Assembly (NCBI RefSeq): GCF_000306785.1
Contig: NC_017955.1
Coordinates: forward strand, 2,046,001 to 2,110,000
Reading direction: 5' to 3'
From: Modestobacter italicus
Lineage (GTDB): Bacteria; Actinomycetota; Actinomycetes; Mycobacteriales; Geodermatophilaceae
DNA length: 64,000 bases
The notes under the pieces are model-generated. The model was not told the DNA's origin. It did no database searches and saw only the letters and a program-made list of their open reading frames with translations. Of this stretch, positions 51,374 through 59,898 are shown piece by piece. Every line of letters starts with the position of its first letter. Position 1 is the first letter of the stretch. A program made the translations under genes and the position numbers.

Positions 51374-52735
51374 ATGTCCGCTGCCCTGCTCTGTCCGCCC
51401 GCCCCGGCCGCCGCGTGCGCGGGCGAGGTCCCGCTGCTGCCGGTCGTCGGCGCCGACACCCGGGTGCCGCTGGTGCCCGGTGGCACGACCCGCTACGTCG
51501 ACCTGGACTCCGCCGCCAGCAGCCGCGCGCTGGAGTCCGTCGCCGCCCGGGTGGCCGAGGCGCTGCCGCTGTACGCCAGCGTGCACCGCGGCGCCGGGTA
51601 CCTCTCGCAGGTGTCGACGGCGGCCTACGAGGACGCCCGGGAGACCGTCGCGCGCTTCGTCGGCGCCCGGACCGACGACGTCTGCGTGCTCGTCCGGCAC
51701 ACCACCGACGCGCTGAACCTGCTCGCCGGGTGCGTGCCCGACGGCGAGGCGGTGCTGGTCCTGGACTGCGAGCACCACGCCGATCTGCTGCCGTGGCAGC
51801 GCCGCGGCCCGCTGACCGTGCTGCCCACCGCCGCCAGCGTGGTCGAGACGCTGCGCGCCCTGGGTGCCGCGCTCGCCGCGGCGCCGTACGCCCTGGTCGC
51901 CGTCACCGGTGCCTCCAACGTCACCGGCGAGTCGCTGCCGCTGGACGAGGTCGTCGCGCTGGCGCACGCGGCCGGTGCCCGGGTGCTCGTCGACGGGGCG
52001 CAGCTGGTGCCGCACCGCCGGTTCTCGCTGGCCGGCTCCGGCGCGGACTACGTCGCCTTCTCCGGGCACAAGGCCTACGCGCCGTTCGGCTCGGGCGCGC
52101 TGGTCGGCCGCCGGGACTGGCTGGACGCCGCGCCGGCGTACCTGGCCGGCGGGGGCGCGGTGCAGCAGGTGTCGGTGGAGGAGACCTCCTGGGCCGCGGC
52201 ACCGCACCGGCACGAGGGCGGGTCGCCCAACGTCCTCGGCGCCGTCGCGCTGGCCGCGGCGTGCGACGCGCTGGCCGGCCTCGCCGCCGAGGACCTCGCG
52301 GCGCACGAGCGGGCGCTGCGCGAGCGGCTGGTCGACGGCCTCGGGGCGCTGCCCGGGGTGCGGGTGCTGCGGATCTGGGCCGACTCCACGGACCCCACCG
52401 GCGTCGTCTCGTTCACCGTGGCCGGCGCCGACCCGGGGCTGGTGGCCGCCTACCTGTCCGCCGAGCACGGCATCGGCGTCCGCGACGGGCGGTTCTGCGC
52501 GCACCCGCTGCTGGCCCGGCTGGGCGTGCCCGAGGGTGCGCTCCGGGCCAGCGTCGGGGTGGGCAGCACGCTCGCCGACGTCGACCGGCTGCTCGCCGCG
52601 CTGGACGCCTTCCTCTCCGCGGGGCCGCGGGTGGCCTACGCGCCGGTGGACGGGCGCTGGCAGCCGGTCGACGACCCGCGGCCGCTGCCCGGCGACGCCG
52701 CCCGGGGCGCCGGGTGCGCGCCGGCCCGGCGGTGA
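51374..52735 (+). CDS. Class V aminotransferase, cysteine-desulfurase/SufS-like
   Basis: 453 aa PLP enzyme. ATRYVDLDSAASSR-type N-terminus, SVHRGAGYLSQVSTAAYEDA (phosphate region), LLDCEHHADLLPWQ-type strand, ASNVTGESLPLDEVV, ARVLVDGAQLVPHRRF (PLP-pyridine Asp, Gln) and the Schiff-base Lys in AFSGHKAYAPFGSGALVG. FCAHPLLARLGV contains a Cys but not the flexible-loop Cys spacing of SufS. Likely acts on a sulfur amino acid, judging from the SAM-IV leader. The C-terminal tail is Pro/Arg-rich. Confidence 0.88.
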   Translation: MSAALLCPPAPAAACAGEVPLLPVVGADTRVPLVPGGTTRYVDLDSAASSRALESVAARVAEALPLYASVHRGAGYLSQVSTAAYEDARETVARFVGARTDDVCVLVRHTTDALNLLAGCVPDGEAVLVLDCEHHADLLPWQRRGPLTVLPTAASVVETLRALGAALAAAPYALVAVTGASNVTGESLPLDEVVALAHAAGARVLVDGAQLVPHRRFSLAGSGADYVAFSGHKAYAPFGSGALVGRRDWLDAAPAYLAGGGAVQQVSVEETSWAAAPHRHEGGSPNVLGAVALAAACDALAGLAAEDLAAHERALRERLVDGLGALPGVRVLRIWADSTDPTGVVSFTVAGADPGLVAAYLSAEHGIGVRDGRFCAHPLLARLGVPEGALRASVGVGSTLADVDRLLAALDAFLSAGPRVAYAPVDGRWQPVDDPRPLPGDAARGAGCAPARR

Positions 52736-52740
52736 GGAGC

Positions 52741-53661
52741 TCAGTGCGGCAGCAGGACCGTGCGCAGCTCGTGGGCGCCGTCGGGGCGGGTGGCCTCGTA
52801 GTACCAGCGGGCACCGCCGCCGGGCAGCGCGACGACGTCGGCGTACCGCAGGCCGCCGGGCGGGTGCGGGCTCTGCAGCAGCGGACCGGCCGGGTCGGCG
52901 GTGAAGAAGCCCGCGCCGTCCCGGACCGCGAGACCGGTGCGCTCCTCCCAGTTCTCCCCGGCCGTGGCCCGGCCGTCGTACAGCGCCCAGCTGCGGTCGC
53001 CGTCCAGCACCACGGTGGCGAACCGGACGCCGCGGACGTCCCAGCTGCCCGGGGTGCCGGCCAGCGCGGTGCCCTGCCAGGTCCAGTCGACACCGTCGGG
53101 GCTGGTGGCGTGCTCGGTGGTCATCCGGTCGGTGGCGTCGGGGTCGTCGAGGGGGTGCACCGACGCCCACAGGTGCCAGCGGTCGCCGTCGTGCCGGAGC
53201 ACCGGGTCCTTGACCGCGGCCGCGGCGCTGCCGGGCAGGACGGTGCGCGGGCTGGCGGTGGCCAGGCCGGCGACCGTGCCGGCCTCCAGCAGGTCGACCC
53301 GCCAGTGCTTGGTGCCCGGGGTGGCGCAGCTGACGTAGAGCCGCCAGCGCCCGTCGGGGGTGTGCACCAGCGCGGGACGCTCCAGCGACTCCGCGCCGAA
53401 CGCGTCCTTGCCCACGGCGACGACCGGCTCGAAGCGGACCCCGTCGTCGGAGCGGGCCACCACGTTGGCGAAGCCGCGGCCCTCGCCGACCGGACGGCGC
53501 AGCCGGTAGGCCAGCCAGAAGACGCCGTCGACGAGCTGGGCGGAGGGCCCGCCGGCCCAGGAACCCGGCCGCGGGTCCTCCGGCTCGAGCACCACCTGCG
53601 CCTCGGACCAGAAGGGACCGGGCTGCGGCGGCTGGGGGAGGGGCACCGGGTCAGTCTGCAC
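52741..53661 (-). CDS. Five-bladed beta-propeller (GH43/GH130-like fold) protein
   Basis: 306 aa. Repeated blade motifs: WAGGPSAQLVDGVFWLAYRL, VVARSDDGVRFEPVVAVG, ERPALVHTPDGRWRLYVSCA, VKDPVLRHDGDRWHLWASVH, ATSPDGVDWTWQGTAL and WDVRGVRFATVVLDGDRSWA. The conserved Asp at D-P-V-L blade start and ER-P-A fit glycosidase-type five-bladed propellers. No signal peptide. Ends 6 nt from the convergent aminotransferase. Substrate unknown. Confidence 0.78.
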   Translation of the reverse strand: MQTDPVPLPQPPQPGPFWSEAQVVLEPEDPRPGSWAGGPSAQLVDGVFWLAYRLRRPVGEGRGFANVVARSDDGVRFEPVVAVGKDAFGAESLERPALVHTPDGRWRLYVSCATPGTKHWRVDLLEAGTVAGLATASPRTVLPGSAAAAVKDPVLRHDGDRWHLWASVHPLDDPDATDRMTTEHATSPDGVDWTWQGTALAGTPGSWDVRGVRFATVVLDGDRSWALYDGRATAGENWEERTGLAVRDGAGFFTADPAGPLLQSPHPPGGLRYADVVALPGGGARWYYEATRPDGAHELRTVLLPH

Positions 53662-53690
53662 ACCCGTCCGACGCCGCCGGAGGACCCCCG

Positions 53691-54653
53691 TTGAGCCTGC
53701 CCCAGTTCGTCATCGCCGGTGCGCCGAAGGCCGGGACCACCGCGCTGCACGCCGCGCTGGCCACCCACCCGGGGCTGTACCTGTCGCCGGTGAAGGAGCC
53801 GAAGTACTACCTGACCGACGGGCGGCCCCCGCCGCGCAGCGGTCAGCGGGGCCCCGGCGACGCGCACAGCGCCCGGGAGTGGGTCTGGCGCCGCGCGGAC
53901 TACCTCGCGCTGTTCGCCGGCGCCCCTGCCGGCACCGTGCGCGGGGAGAGCACGCCGTTCTACCTCTACGACCGTGCGGCGCAGCGGCGGCTGGTGGCCG
54001 ACGTCCCGGACGTCAAGGTGGTCGTGGTGGTCCGCGACCCGGTCGACCGGGCGTACTCGAACTGGGCGCACCTGCGGGCCGACGGGCTGGAGCCGGAGGC
54101 GGACTTCCTGACCGCGGTGCGGGCCGAGGAGCGCCGGGTCGCGGCGGGGTGGGCGCCGTTCTGGCACTACCGCGGGCTCGGCACGTACGGCGCCCAGCTG
54201 CGCGACCTGCGCCGCCTGGTGCCTGCCGAGCAGGTGTTCGTGCTCCGGTACCGGCAGCTGGTGGACACCCCGGCGGAGACGCTGGACCGGGTGGGCGAGT
54301 TCCTCGGGGTGGCGACCGGGGTGGCGCACACGGCGGCGCCGGAGAACGTCAAGCCCTTCGTCGCCGACACTCCGCGGTACCGGCTGATCGCCCGGGTCAC
54401 CCGCGCAGGAGCGGCGCTCGGCGCGTTCGCCCCGCCGCAGGTGTGGCGGCAGGCCAGCCGGCCGCTGATCGCCGCGCTGCACGCCGGCCGGGCGCCCCGG
54501 CCGACCTTGCCGGTGGAGGTGCGGCGGGAGGTCCTCGACCCGCTGCTGCCGGACATCGAGCTGCTGGAGGAGCTGACCGGTGAGTCCTTCGCCGACTGGA
54601 AGGGCGACACCGGGCGGGGTGACTTCCGCTCCCGCAGCGCGGCCCGCACCTGA
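53691..54653 (+). CDS. PAPS-dependent sulfotransferase
   Basis: 320 aa. The 5'-phosphosulfate loop FVIAGAPKAGTTALHAALA and the 3'-phosphate site VVVRDPVDRAYSNWAHLRADG (Arg, Ser) are both intact. ESTPFYLYDR and YRGLGTYGAQLRDL are usual acceptor-side elements of bacterial carbohydrate or lipid sulfotransferases. TTG start at 53691 after a GGAGGACC leader. Acceptor unknown. It leads a three-gene unit with carbonic anhydrase and DUF1684 and is divergent from the propeller protein. Confidence 0.9.
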   Translation: MSLPQFVIAGAPKAGTTALHAALATHPGLYLSPVKEPKYYLTDGRPPPRSGQRGPGDAHSAREWVWRRADYLALFAGAPAGTVRGESTPFYLYDRAAQRRLVADVPDVKVVVVVRDPVDRAYSNWAHLRADGLEPEADFLTAVRAEERRVAAGWAPFWHYRGLGTYGAQLRDLRRLVPAEQVFVLRYRQLVDTPAETLDRVGEFLGVATGVAHTAAPENVKPFVADTPRYRLIARVTRAGAALGAFAPPQVWRQASRPLIAALHAGRAPRPTLPVEVRREVLDPLLPDIELLEELTGESFADWKGDTGRGDFRSRSAART

Positions 54654-54683
54654 TCCGCACCACCCCACCGAGAAGAGGACCGC

Positions 54684-55172
54684 ATGACCGTGACCGACGA
54701 ACTGCTCGAGGCGAACGCGCGCTACGCCGAGACCTTCGACGGACCGCTCCCGCTGCCGCCGGCGCGGCACGTCGCCGTCCTGGCCTGCATGGACGCCCGG
54801 CTGGACGTGTACCGCGCGCTCGGCCTCGCCGAGGGCGACGCGCACGTGATCCGCAACGCCGGCGGGGTGGTGACCGCCGACGAGATCCGCTCGCTGGCGA
54901 TCAGCCAGCGGCTGCTGGGCACCACGGAGATCGTGCTGGTGCACCACACCGACTGCGGGATGCTGACCTTCGGCGACGAGGACTTCCGCTCCGGCATCGA
55001 GGCCGAGGTGGGGCAGCGGCCGGAGTGGCACTCGGAGGCGTTCGCCGACCTCGAGGACGACGTCCGTGCCTCCCGCAGGCGCATCCTGGACAGCCCGTAC
55101 ATCCCGATCAAGGACAGCGTCCGGGGCTTCGTCTTCGACGTCGCCACCGGCCGGCTCAGTGAGGTGGCCTGA
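54684..55172 (+). CDS. Beta-carbonic anhydrase
   Basis: 162 aa zinc enzyme that hydrates CO2. Zinc ligands are Cys in VLACMDARLD, His and Cys in VHHTDCGM, with the Asp-Arg dyad in CMDARLD. VIRNAGGVVTADEIRSLAIS matches the Rv1284-like group. ATG with a AGAAGAGGA ribosome site. DUF1684 gene follows after 3 nt. Confidence 0.93.
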   Translation: MTVTDELLEANARYAETFDGPLPLPPARHVAVLACMDARLDVYRALGLAEGDAHVIRNAGGVVTADEIRSLAISQRLLGTTEIVLVHHTDCGMLTFGDEDFRSGIEAEVGQRPEWHSEAFADLEDDVRASRRRILDSPYIPIKDSVRGFVFDVATGRLSEVA

Positions 55173-55175
55173 CCC

Positions 55176-55976
55176 ATGACGATCCTCGACATCGACACGT
55201 TCGCCCAGGAGTGGGCGGCGTGGCACGAGCACCACGAGACGGTGCGTGCCGACCCGCACGGCTTCCTCGCGATCACCGGCCTGCACTGGCTGACCGCGGA
55301 GCCGCAGCGGGTGCCCGGGGCGCCGGGTGAGTGGTGGACCGGCCCGGACGGCGTGGTCGTGCGGCTCGCCGAGGACGAGTCGCTCCTCGTCGACGGGCAG
55401 CCAGTGCACGGTGAGCACTCGTTCGGCGTGCTGCCCGAGCGCGGCGGGGTGAGCCCGGTCGCCGGGGACGCGGTGATCGAGGTGGCCAGGCGCGGCGGCT
55501 CGGACGTCGTCCGGCCGCGGCACCCGGACTCGCCGGTGCTGGCCGCCTACCCCGGCACGCCGGCCTACGAGCCCGACCCGCGCTGGCAGCTCACCGGCAC
55601 CTACGTCCCGTTCGACGAGCCGCGGCCGACCACCGTGGGCGCGGTCGTCGAGGGCCTGCAGCACGTCTACGACGCCCCGGGGCGGATCGAGTTCGAGCTC
55701 GACGGGCAGGCGCTGTCGCTGACCGCCTTCAACGGTGCCACCGAGGGCAGCCTGTTCGTGCTCTTCACCGACCAGACCTCGGGTGTCACCACCTACGCGG
55801 CCAACCGGTCGCTCAAGGTCGACGCCCCGGCGGCCGACGGCACCGTGGTCCTGGACTTCAACCGGGCCACCAACCTGCCGTGCGCCTACACCGAGTTCGC
55901 CACCTGCCCGCTGCCGCCGGAGGGGAACCACCTGCCGGTCGCGGTCGAGGCGGGGGAGAAGAAGCCGGTCGGCTGA
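55176..55976 (+). CDS. DUF1684 protein
   Basis: 266 aa. EEWAAWHEHH-type start (FAQEWAAWHEHHETVRADPH), FLAITGLHWLTAEPQRVPGA, GEWWTGPDGVVV, YVPFDEPRPTTV, LFVLFTDQTSGVTTYAANRS and LDFNRATNLPCAYTEFATCP are the family signature. Function unknown. ATG start 3 nt after the carbonic-anhydrase stop. Confidence 0.88.
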   Translation: MTILDIDTFAQEWAAWHEHHETVRADPHGFLAITGLHWLTAEPQRVPGAPGEWWTGPDGVVVRLAEDESLLVDGQPVHGEHSFGVLPERGGVSPVAGDAVIEVARRGGSDVVRPRHPDSPVLAAYPGTPAYEPDPRWQLTGTYVPFDEPRPTTVGAVVEGLQHVYDAPGRIEFELDGQALSLTAFNGATEGSLFVLFTDQTSGVTTYAANRSLKVDAPAADGTVVLDFNRATNLPCAYTEFATCPLPPEGNHLPVAVEAGEKKPVG

Positions 55977-55987
55977 CCGCGGAGTCA

Positions 55988-57685
55988 TCAGAACGGCGGC
56001 GGGTCGTCGACCGGGGGATCCACCCCGGGTGGCGGCCCGTCGCCGTGTCCGGGTGACGGGTCGTCGTCGGTGAGGCCGGCCGGTCGGGTGACGAGCACCT
56101 GGCCGGTGGGGGTGGTGAACCGCAGGGCGCCGTCGGCCAGAGCGTGCAGCTGCCAGCCGGGCGCCTGGTGCACGAGCCGGTGGTGGTGGCGGCACAGGCA
56201 GCAGAGGTTCTCCGCCGAGGTGTCGCCGAGCGGCCAGCGGGTGAGGTGGTGCTGGTCGCAGCCCCGCCCGGGACGACGGCAGCCGGGGAACCGGCAGCGG
56301 CGATCGCGGAGCCGGACGTGCCGGCGCAGGGCGTCGGTGGGGGTGTAGCGGTCGGTGGCTGGCGGCGGACCGAGCGCCTGGCCGGCGCGCAGCCCGGCGG
56401 CGTCGGTCAACGCGAGCAGCTGGCCGGTGAGCTCGTCGACCACGGCGACGTGCGGCCGGTGGGCCAACGCGGTGCCGCGGAGCGTGCGGACGTCGAGCAG
56501 ATCGGTGAGCCCGGCCGCGACGGCCTCTGGGGCCTGAGCTGCCTCGCTCGGCTCGGTGGGCTCGCTCGGCTCGGCGGGCTCGGCGGCGTCCGCGTCGGCG
56601 GGTGCCTCGGCTTCCTCGGCAGGTCCTGCGGCCAGAGTGGGCAGCAGACCCAGCGCGCGGGCGAGGGCGCGGACGGCCTCAGCAGGTACGACCTCCCCGG
56701 CGATCTCACCGGGGTCGTCACCGCCGAGCAGCGTGCGGACCGTGGCGACGATGGTCAGCTGCGCCTGCACCGGGGCCAGCCCGTGGTCGCCGGGCCGCAG
56801 CACCAGGTCGACGAGGCAGTCGGCCATGCGCTGCTGCCGGGTGCGGGGGTCGCCGGGTGCCTTCGCGGCGTCGGCGTACTGCCGCAGCGCGTCCTGCACC
56901 GCGCGCAGCACGGGCAGCGGCATGTCGGTCAGGGACAGGGTGCCCAGCCCGTCGCCGGTGGGGTACAGCTGGATGCCGCGCTCGCGCAGGGCGGTCTCGA
57001 CCCGGCGGCTGATGGCCTGACCGTCGAGTCGTTGCACCACCCGGTGTGCGGCAGCGCGCAGCTGGGTGGGGGTCTTGTGCCCGAGCCGGGCCAGCACGAG
57101 CGCCTCCGCCTCGGCCCGGTGCTCGTCGTCGAGGGGAGCGACCACCTGGCACAGGGCGGCGGCGTGCTCCCAGGTGAGCTCCCCGGCGGCCAGTGCGTCG
57201 AGGGTGGCGGGCAGCCGGTCGACCAGCTGCAGCGACTGGACCATCCACGCCTGAGCCCTGTGGGAGGTGATGGACAGGGCGGTGGCGACCTCGTCGACGG
57301 CCCACTCGCTGACGGTGGCCATGATCGACGGCCGAGCCGCGCGGGTGGCAGCCGCTGCGGCGCCGATCTCGGCGTCCGGGCGGTCGTTCGAGGAGGGGCG
57401 GGACCGGCAGAAGTCGACGAGCCAGCGGGCGCGCATGGCCTCCGCCGCTCCGATCGCCCGCTGCTCCTCGCGCAGCAGGTCGAGCAGCAGCCCGCCGTCC
57501 CCCAGCGACTCCCGCAGCGAGGTGAAGAGCTCGTCCGGCCAGCCCTCTCCCGCAGTGGGGGCGGGTGCTGCGTCGGGGTCGAGGACGGCATCCTGGTCCA
57601 GGACGACGTCGTCCTCGACCCCCTCCTCGGGAGGTTCGCACACCCCTCCGGGACCCAGCTCGGTGACGTACACGTAGTCGAACAC
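55988..57685 (-). CDS. DUF222 (13E12-type) HNH endonuclease-domain protein
   Basis: 565 aa from the GTG at 57683-57685. N-terminal FDYVYVTELG, DUF222 helical region (REEQRAIGAAEAMRARWLVD to LGHKTPTQLRAAAHRVVQRL), an acidic Pro/Glu/Ala linker near residues 385-425, and a C-terminal HNH domain with CRFPGCRRPGRGCDQHHLTR, GDTSAENLCCLCRHHHRLVH (zinc Cys and HH/N/H). Members exist in many copies in actinobacteria. The start codon lies inside a perfect LexA box and very near the expected transcription start, so it is probably SOS-regulated and leaderless. An upstream ATG frame exists but would override this site. Confidence 0.9.
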   Translation of the reverse strand: MFDYVYVTELGPGGVCEPPEEGVEDDVVLDQDAVLDPDAAPAPTAGEGWPDELFTSLRESLGDGGLLLDLLREEQRAIGAAEAMRARWLVDFCRSRPSSNDRPDAEIGAAAAATRAARPSIMATVSEWAVDEVATALSITSHRAQAWMVQSLQLVDRLPATLDALAAGELTWEHAAALCQVVAPLDDEHRAEAEALVLARLGHKTPTQLRAAAHRVVQRLDGQAISRRVETALRERGIQLYPTGDGLGTLSLTDMPLPVLRAVQDALRQYADAAKAPGDPRTRQQRMADCLVDLVLRPGDHGLAPVQAQLTIVATVRTLLGGDDPGEIAGEVVPAEAVRALARALGLLPTLAAGPAEEAEAPADADAAEPAEPSEPTEPSEAAQAPEAVAAGLTDLLDVRTLRGTALAHRPHVAVVDELTGQLLALTDAAGLRAGQALGPPPATDRYTPTDALRRHVRLRDRRCRFPGCRRPGRGCDQHHLTRWPLGDTSAENLCCLCRHHHRLVHQAPGWQLHALADGALRFTTPTGQVLVTRPAGLTDDDPSPGHGDGPPPGVDPPVDDPPPF

Positions 57686-57693
57686 GTGTTCGA
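57678..57693. promoter_or_regulatory. Perfect LexA/SOS box
   Basis: TCGAACACGTGTTCGA, a 16-bp perfect palindrome matching the mycobacterial consensus TCGAAC-N4-GTTCGA at all positions. It overlaps the GTG start and adjoins the -10, where LexA would block transcription. Confidence 0.85.
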
Positions 57694-57721
57694 TGATAGC
57701 GGTCGCGCAAGCGTCTGACCA
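57693..57721 (-). promoter_or_regulatory. Promoter of the DUF222-HNH gene
   Basis: Reverse-strand -10 TATCAT (57693-57698) with a weak -35 (TGGTCA, about 17 nt upstream). A start 6 to 7 nt downstream would be at or next to the GTG at 57685, giving an mRNA without 5' leader. Confidence 0.55.
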
Positions 57722-57837
57722 GCGAAGATAAGTCCCTGTGGACAACTCGTCACGGCCCACGACGCCTGGCGGCCGCCCGGCCCGAGCCGCCAGGGGAGGC
57801 AGCACGGGCCGGGACGTGCGTGGTCAAGCGCCGACGG

Positions 57838-58809
57838 TCAGGACGCCACCTGCGGGTTGACCACCGGGGCGTCGACGGCCTCGTCCGAGAGCCCCCAGTG
57901 CTCGAGCGTCTCGGTGTAGCTGCCGTCGTCGAATGCGTGCTGCAGGCCGGCCTCGACGGCGTCGACCAGCCCGTTGCCCTTGAGCGTGGTGGCGGCGACG
58001 TAGGTGGTGTTCGGCCAGCCGGCGTTCACCGTGCCGACGACCGCCACCTGGCCCTTGCTCTGCTGGTAGACCGCGTTCGGGTTCGGCCCCAGGTAGGCGT
58101 CGACCCGGCCGGACTTGATGGCCAGCAGCGCGTCGGCGGCGTTGGCGTAGTAGTCCAGCGTCGCGGGCTCCAGGCCGGCCGCCTCGTTGGCCTTGTTCCA
58201 GTCGAGCAGGATCCGCTCCTGGTTGGTGCCCGAGCCGACGGCGAGCGTCAGGCCGGCGACGTCCTTCGCCTCGGCGATGGACAGGTCGCTGTCCGGGGCG
58301 GCGGTGAACGCCATGATCCCCTGCCGGTAGGTGGCGAAGTCGAACAGCTGCAGCCGCTCGGCGTTGACGCCGACGTTGCTGAACACCGCCTCGACGTCAC
58401 CGCTCTGCACCGACAGCGGCCACTGCTCCCAGGAGATGTTGCGGACGTCGAGCTCCAGGCCCAGGGACTCGGCGACCAGCGAGGCGATGTCGACCTCGCT
58501 GCCGACCACGGTGCTGTTGTCGTCGGCGAGGAAGGCCAGCGGCGGGTCGCCGGCGCCGACGATGCCGACGGTCAGCTTGCCGTCCGCGGCGATCGGGGCG
58601 GGGACGAGCGCCGCGGCGTCCGGGTCCTCGTCGGTGCTGACCCGGTCGGCCTGCTCGGGGCTCGTGTCGACGACGAGTGCCTGGCTGGCGCCGGCGGCAC
58701 CGGTGTCGGCCTGCTGCTCGGCCTCGATGTCGGCGGAGCTGCTGCACGCCGACAGCAGCAGCGCGGCGGCCACGGGCAGGACGGCGAGGGTGGTGCGGGC
58801 GCGCGACAT
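57838..58809 (-). CDS. ABC transporter substrate-binding lipoprotein, amino-acid family 3 (copy 2)
   Basis: 323 aa lipoprotein with lipobox LLLSAC at residues 17-22. Ligand-binding domain starts KLTVGIVGAGDPPLAFLADD and shows GSEVDIASLVAESLGLEL, SGDVEAVFSNVGVNAERLQL and GSGTNQERILLDW. The last gene of the operon and a clear paralogue of the preceding one (same lengths, same DDNSTVxGSExDIA, SGTNQExILLxW and PNxNAxY positions). Confidence 0.92.
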   Translation of the reverse strand: MSRARTTLAVLPVAAALLLSACSSSADIEAEQQADTGAAGASQALVVDTSPEQADRVSTDEDPDAAALVPAPIAADGKLTVGIVGAGDPPLAFLADDNSTVVGSEVDIASLVAESLGLELDVRNISWEQWPLSVQSGDVEAVFSNVGVNAERLQLFDFATYRQGIMAFTAAPDSDLSIAEAKDVAGLTLAVGSGTNQERILLDWNKANEAAGLEPATLDYYANAADALLAIKSGRVDAYLGPNPNAVYQQSKGQVAVVGTVNAGWPNTTYVAATTLKGNGLVDAVEAGLQHAFDDGSYTETLEHWGLSDEAVDAPVVNPQVAS

Positions 58810-58839
58810 GGGGGTACCTCTCGATCAGGTTGGGGGGGC

Positions 58840-59808
58840 TCAGGAACCGAGGCCGGGCGGGTTGGTCAGTGACTGGTCGACCGCCTCGGCGCCCAGGCCC
58901 CAGCGGTCGAGGACCTCGGCGTAGCTGCCGTCGGCGATGGCGCCGTTGATCGCGGCGGTGAAGGCCTCCGCCAGCCCGTTGCCCTTGGCCGTCGCGACGG
59001 CGATGTTCGCGGTGTCCGGCCAGCCGCCGTTGACCGTGCCGGCGACCGCGACGTCGTCCGGGCTGGTCGCCGCGCTGTAGGCGGCGGTCGCGTTGGGGCC
59101 GACGTAGGTGTCCAGCCGCCCGGACTGCAGGGCGAGGACCGCGTCGTTGTAGGACTCGTAGTAGTCGATCGTCACCGGTTCGAGGCCGGCGTCGGTGTTC
59201 TCTCGGTCCCAGGCCAGCAGGATCTGCTCCTGGTTGGTGCCCGAGGAGACCCCGACGGTGAGCCCGGCGATGTCGGCCGCCTCGTCGATCTCCAGGTCGC
59301 TGCCGGCCTGGACCAGCCAGCCGAGCTGGTCGACACGGTAGGAGGAGAAGTCGAACAGCTGCTTGCGCTCCTCGGTCACCGTGACGTTGGAGATGGTGGC
59401 GTCGACCTCGCCGGACTGGGTGGCCAGCGGCCAGTTCGACCAGTCGTTGACGACCAGTTCCAGGTCGAGCCCGAGGGCGTCGGCGACCAGCGTGGCGATG
59501 TCGGTCTCGCTGCCGATCACCGTGCTGTTGTCGTCGGCGTAGAAGGCCAGCGGGACGGCGCCCTGGGTGACCGAGACCCGCAGCGTCCCGTCCGGGAACG
59601 CGCCGGCCGGCAGCAGGTCGACGGCGTCCTGGTTCAGCTCGGTGTGCACCCGGTCCTGGTCGGGGCCGGTGTCCACCACCAGGGCGCCGGCGGGCTCGTC
59701 GGCCGCGGCGCTCTCGATCTCGGTCGAGCTGGTGCACGCCCCGAGGGCCAGCGCGGACACAGCGGCCAGGACGGCGACGAGCGGGGCTCGTCGGGTACGT
59801 GCGGTCAT
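58840..59808 (-). CDS. ABC transporter substrate-binding lipoprotein, amino-acid family 3 (copy 1)
   Basis: 322 aa with lipobox LALGAC at residues 20-25 and then a Ser/Thr linker. Domain motifs FADDNSTVIGSETDIATLV-like (YADDNSTVIGSETDIATLV), SGEVDATISNVTVTEERKQL and SSGTNQEQILLAWDR. Belongs to polar/sulfur amino-acid binding proteins. Tandem duplication with the next gene; two binding proteins with one permease and ATPase suggest widened substrate range. 90 nt downstream of the ATPase. Confidence 0.92.
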   Translation of the reverse strand: MTARTRRAPLVAVLAAVSALALGACTSSTEIESAAADEPAGALVVDTGPDQDRVHTELNQDAVDLLPAGAFPDGTLRVSVTQGAVPLAFYADDNSTVIGSETDIATLVADALGLDLELVVNDWSNWPLATQSGEVDATISNVTVTEERKQLFDFSSYRVDQLGWLVQAGSDLEIDEAADIAGLTVGVSSGTNQEQILLAWDRENTDAGLEPVTIDYYESYNDAVLALQSGRLDTYVGPNATAAYSAATSPDDVAVAGTVNGGWPDTANIAVATAKGNGLAEAFTAAINGAIADGSYAEVLDRWGLGAEAVDQSLTNPPGLGS

Positions 59809-59898
59809 GGGGTTCCTTCTCCTGTGAGGGGCGCACGGGCGCGCGCCATCGCCGGGCGGCGCAGGTGCGCCGTCCGAGACCGGTGGGGGGTGGGGCTT

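Noticed and set aside
56542-56600. CTCGGTGGGCTCGCTCGGCTC repeats in the DUF222 gene
   Set aside because: In-frame low-complexity codons for the Glu/Pro/Ser linker, not a mobile or regulatory repeat.
55988-57685. HNH endonuclease as evidence of an intron, phage or defence island
   Set aside because: DUF222-HNH genes are ordinary multicopy chromosomal genes in actinobacteria, and no integrase, transposase or att repeat is nearby.
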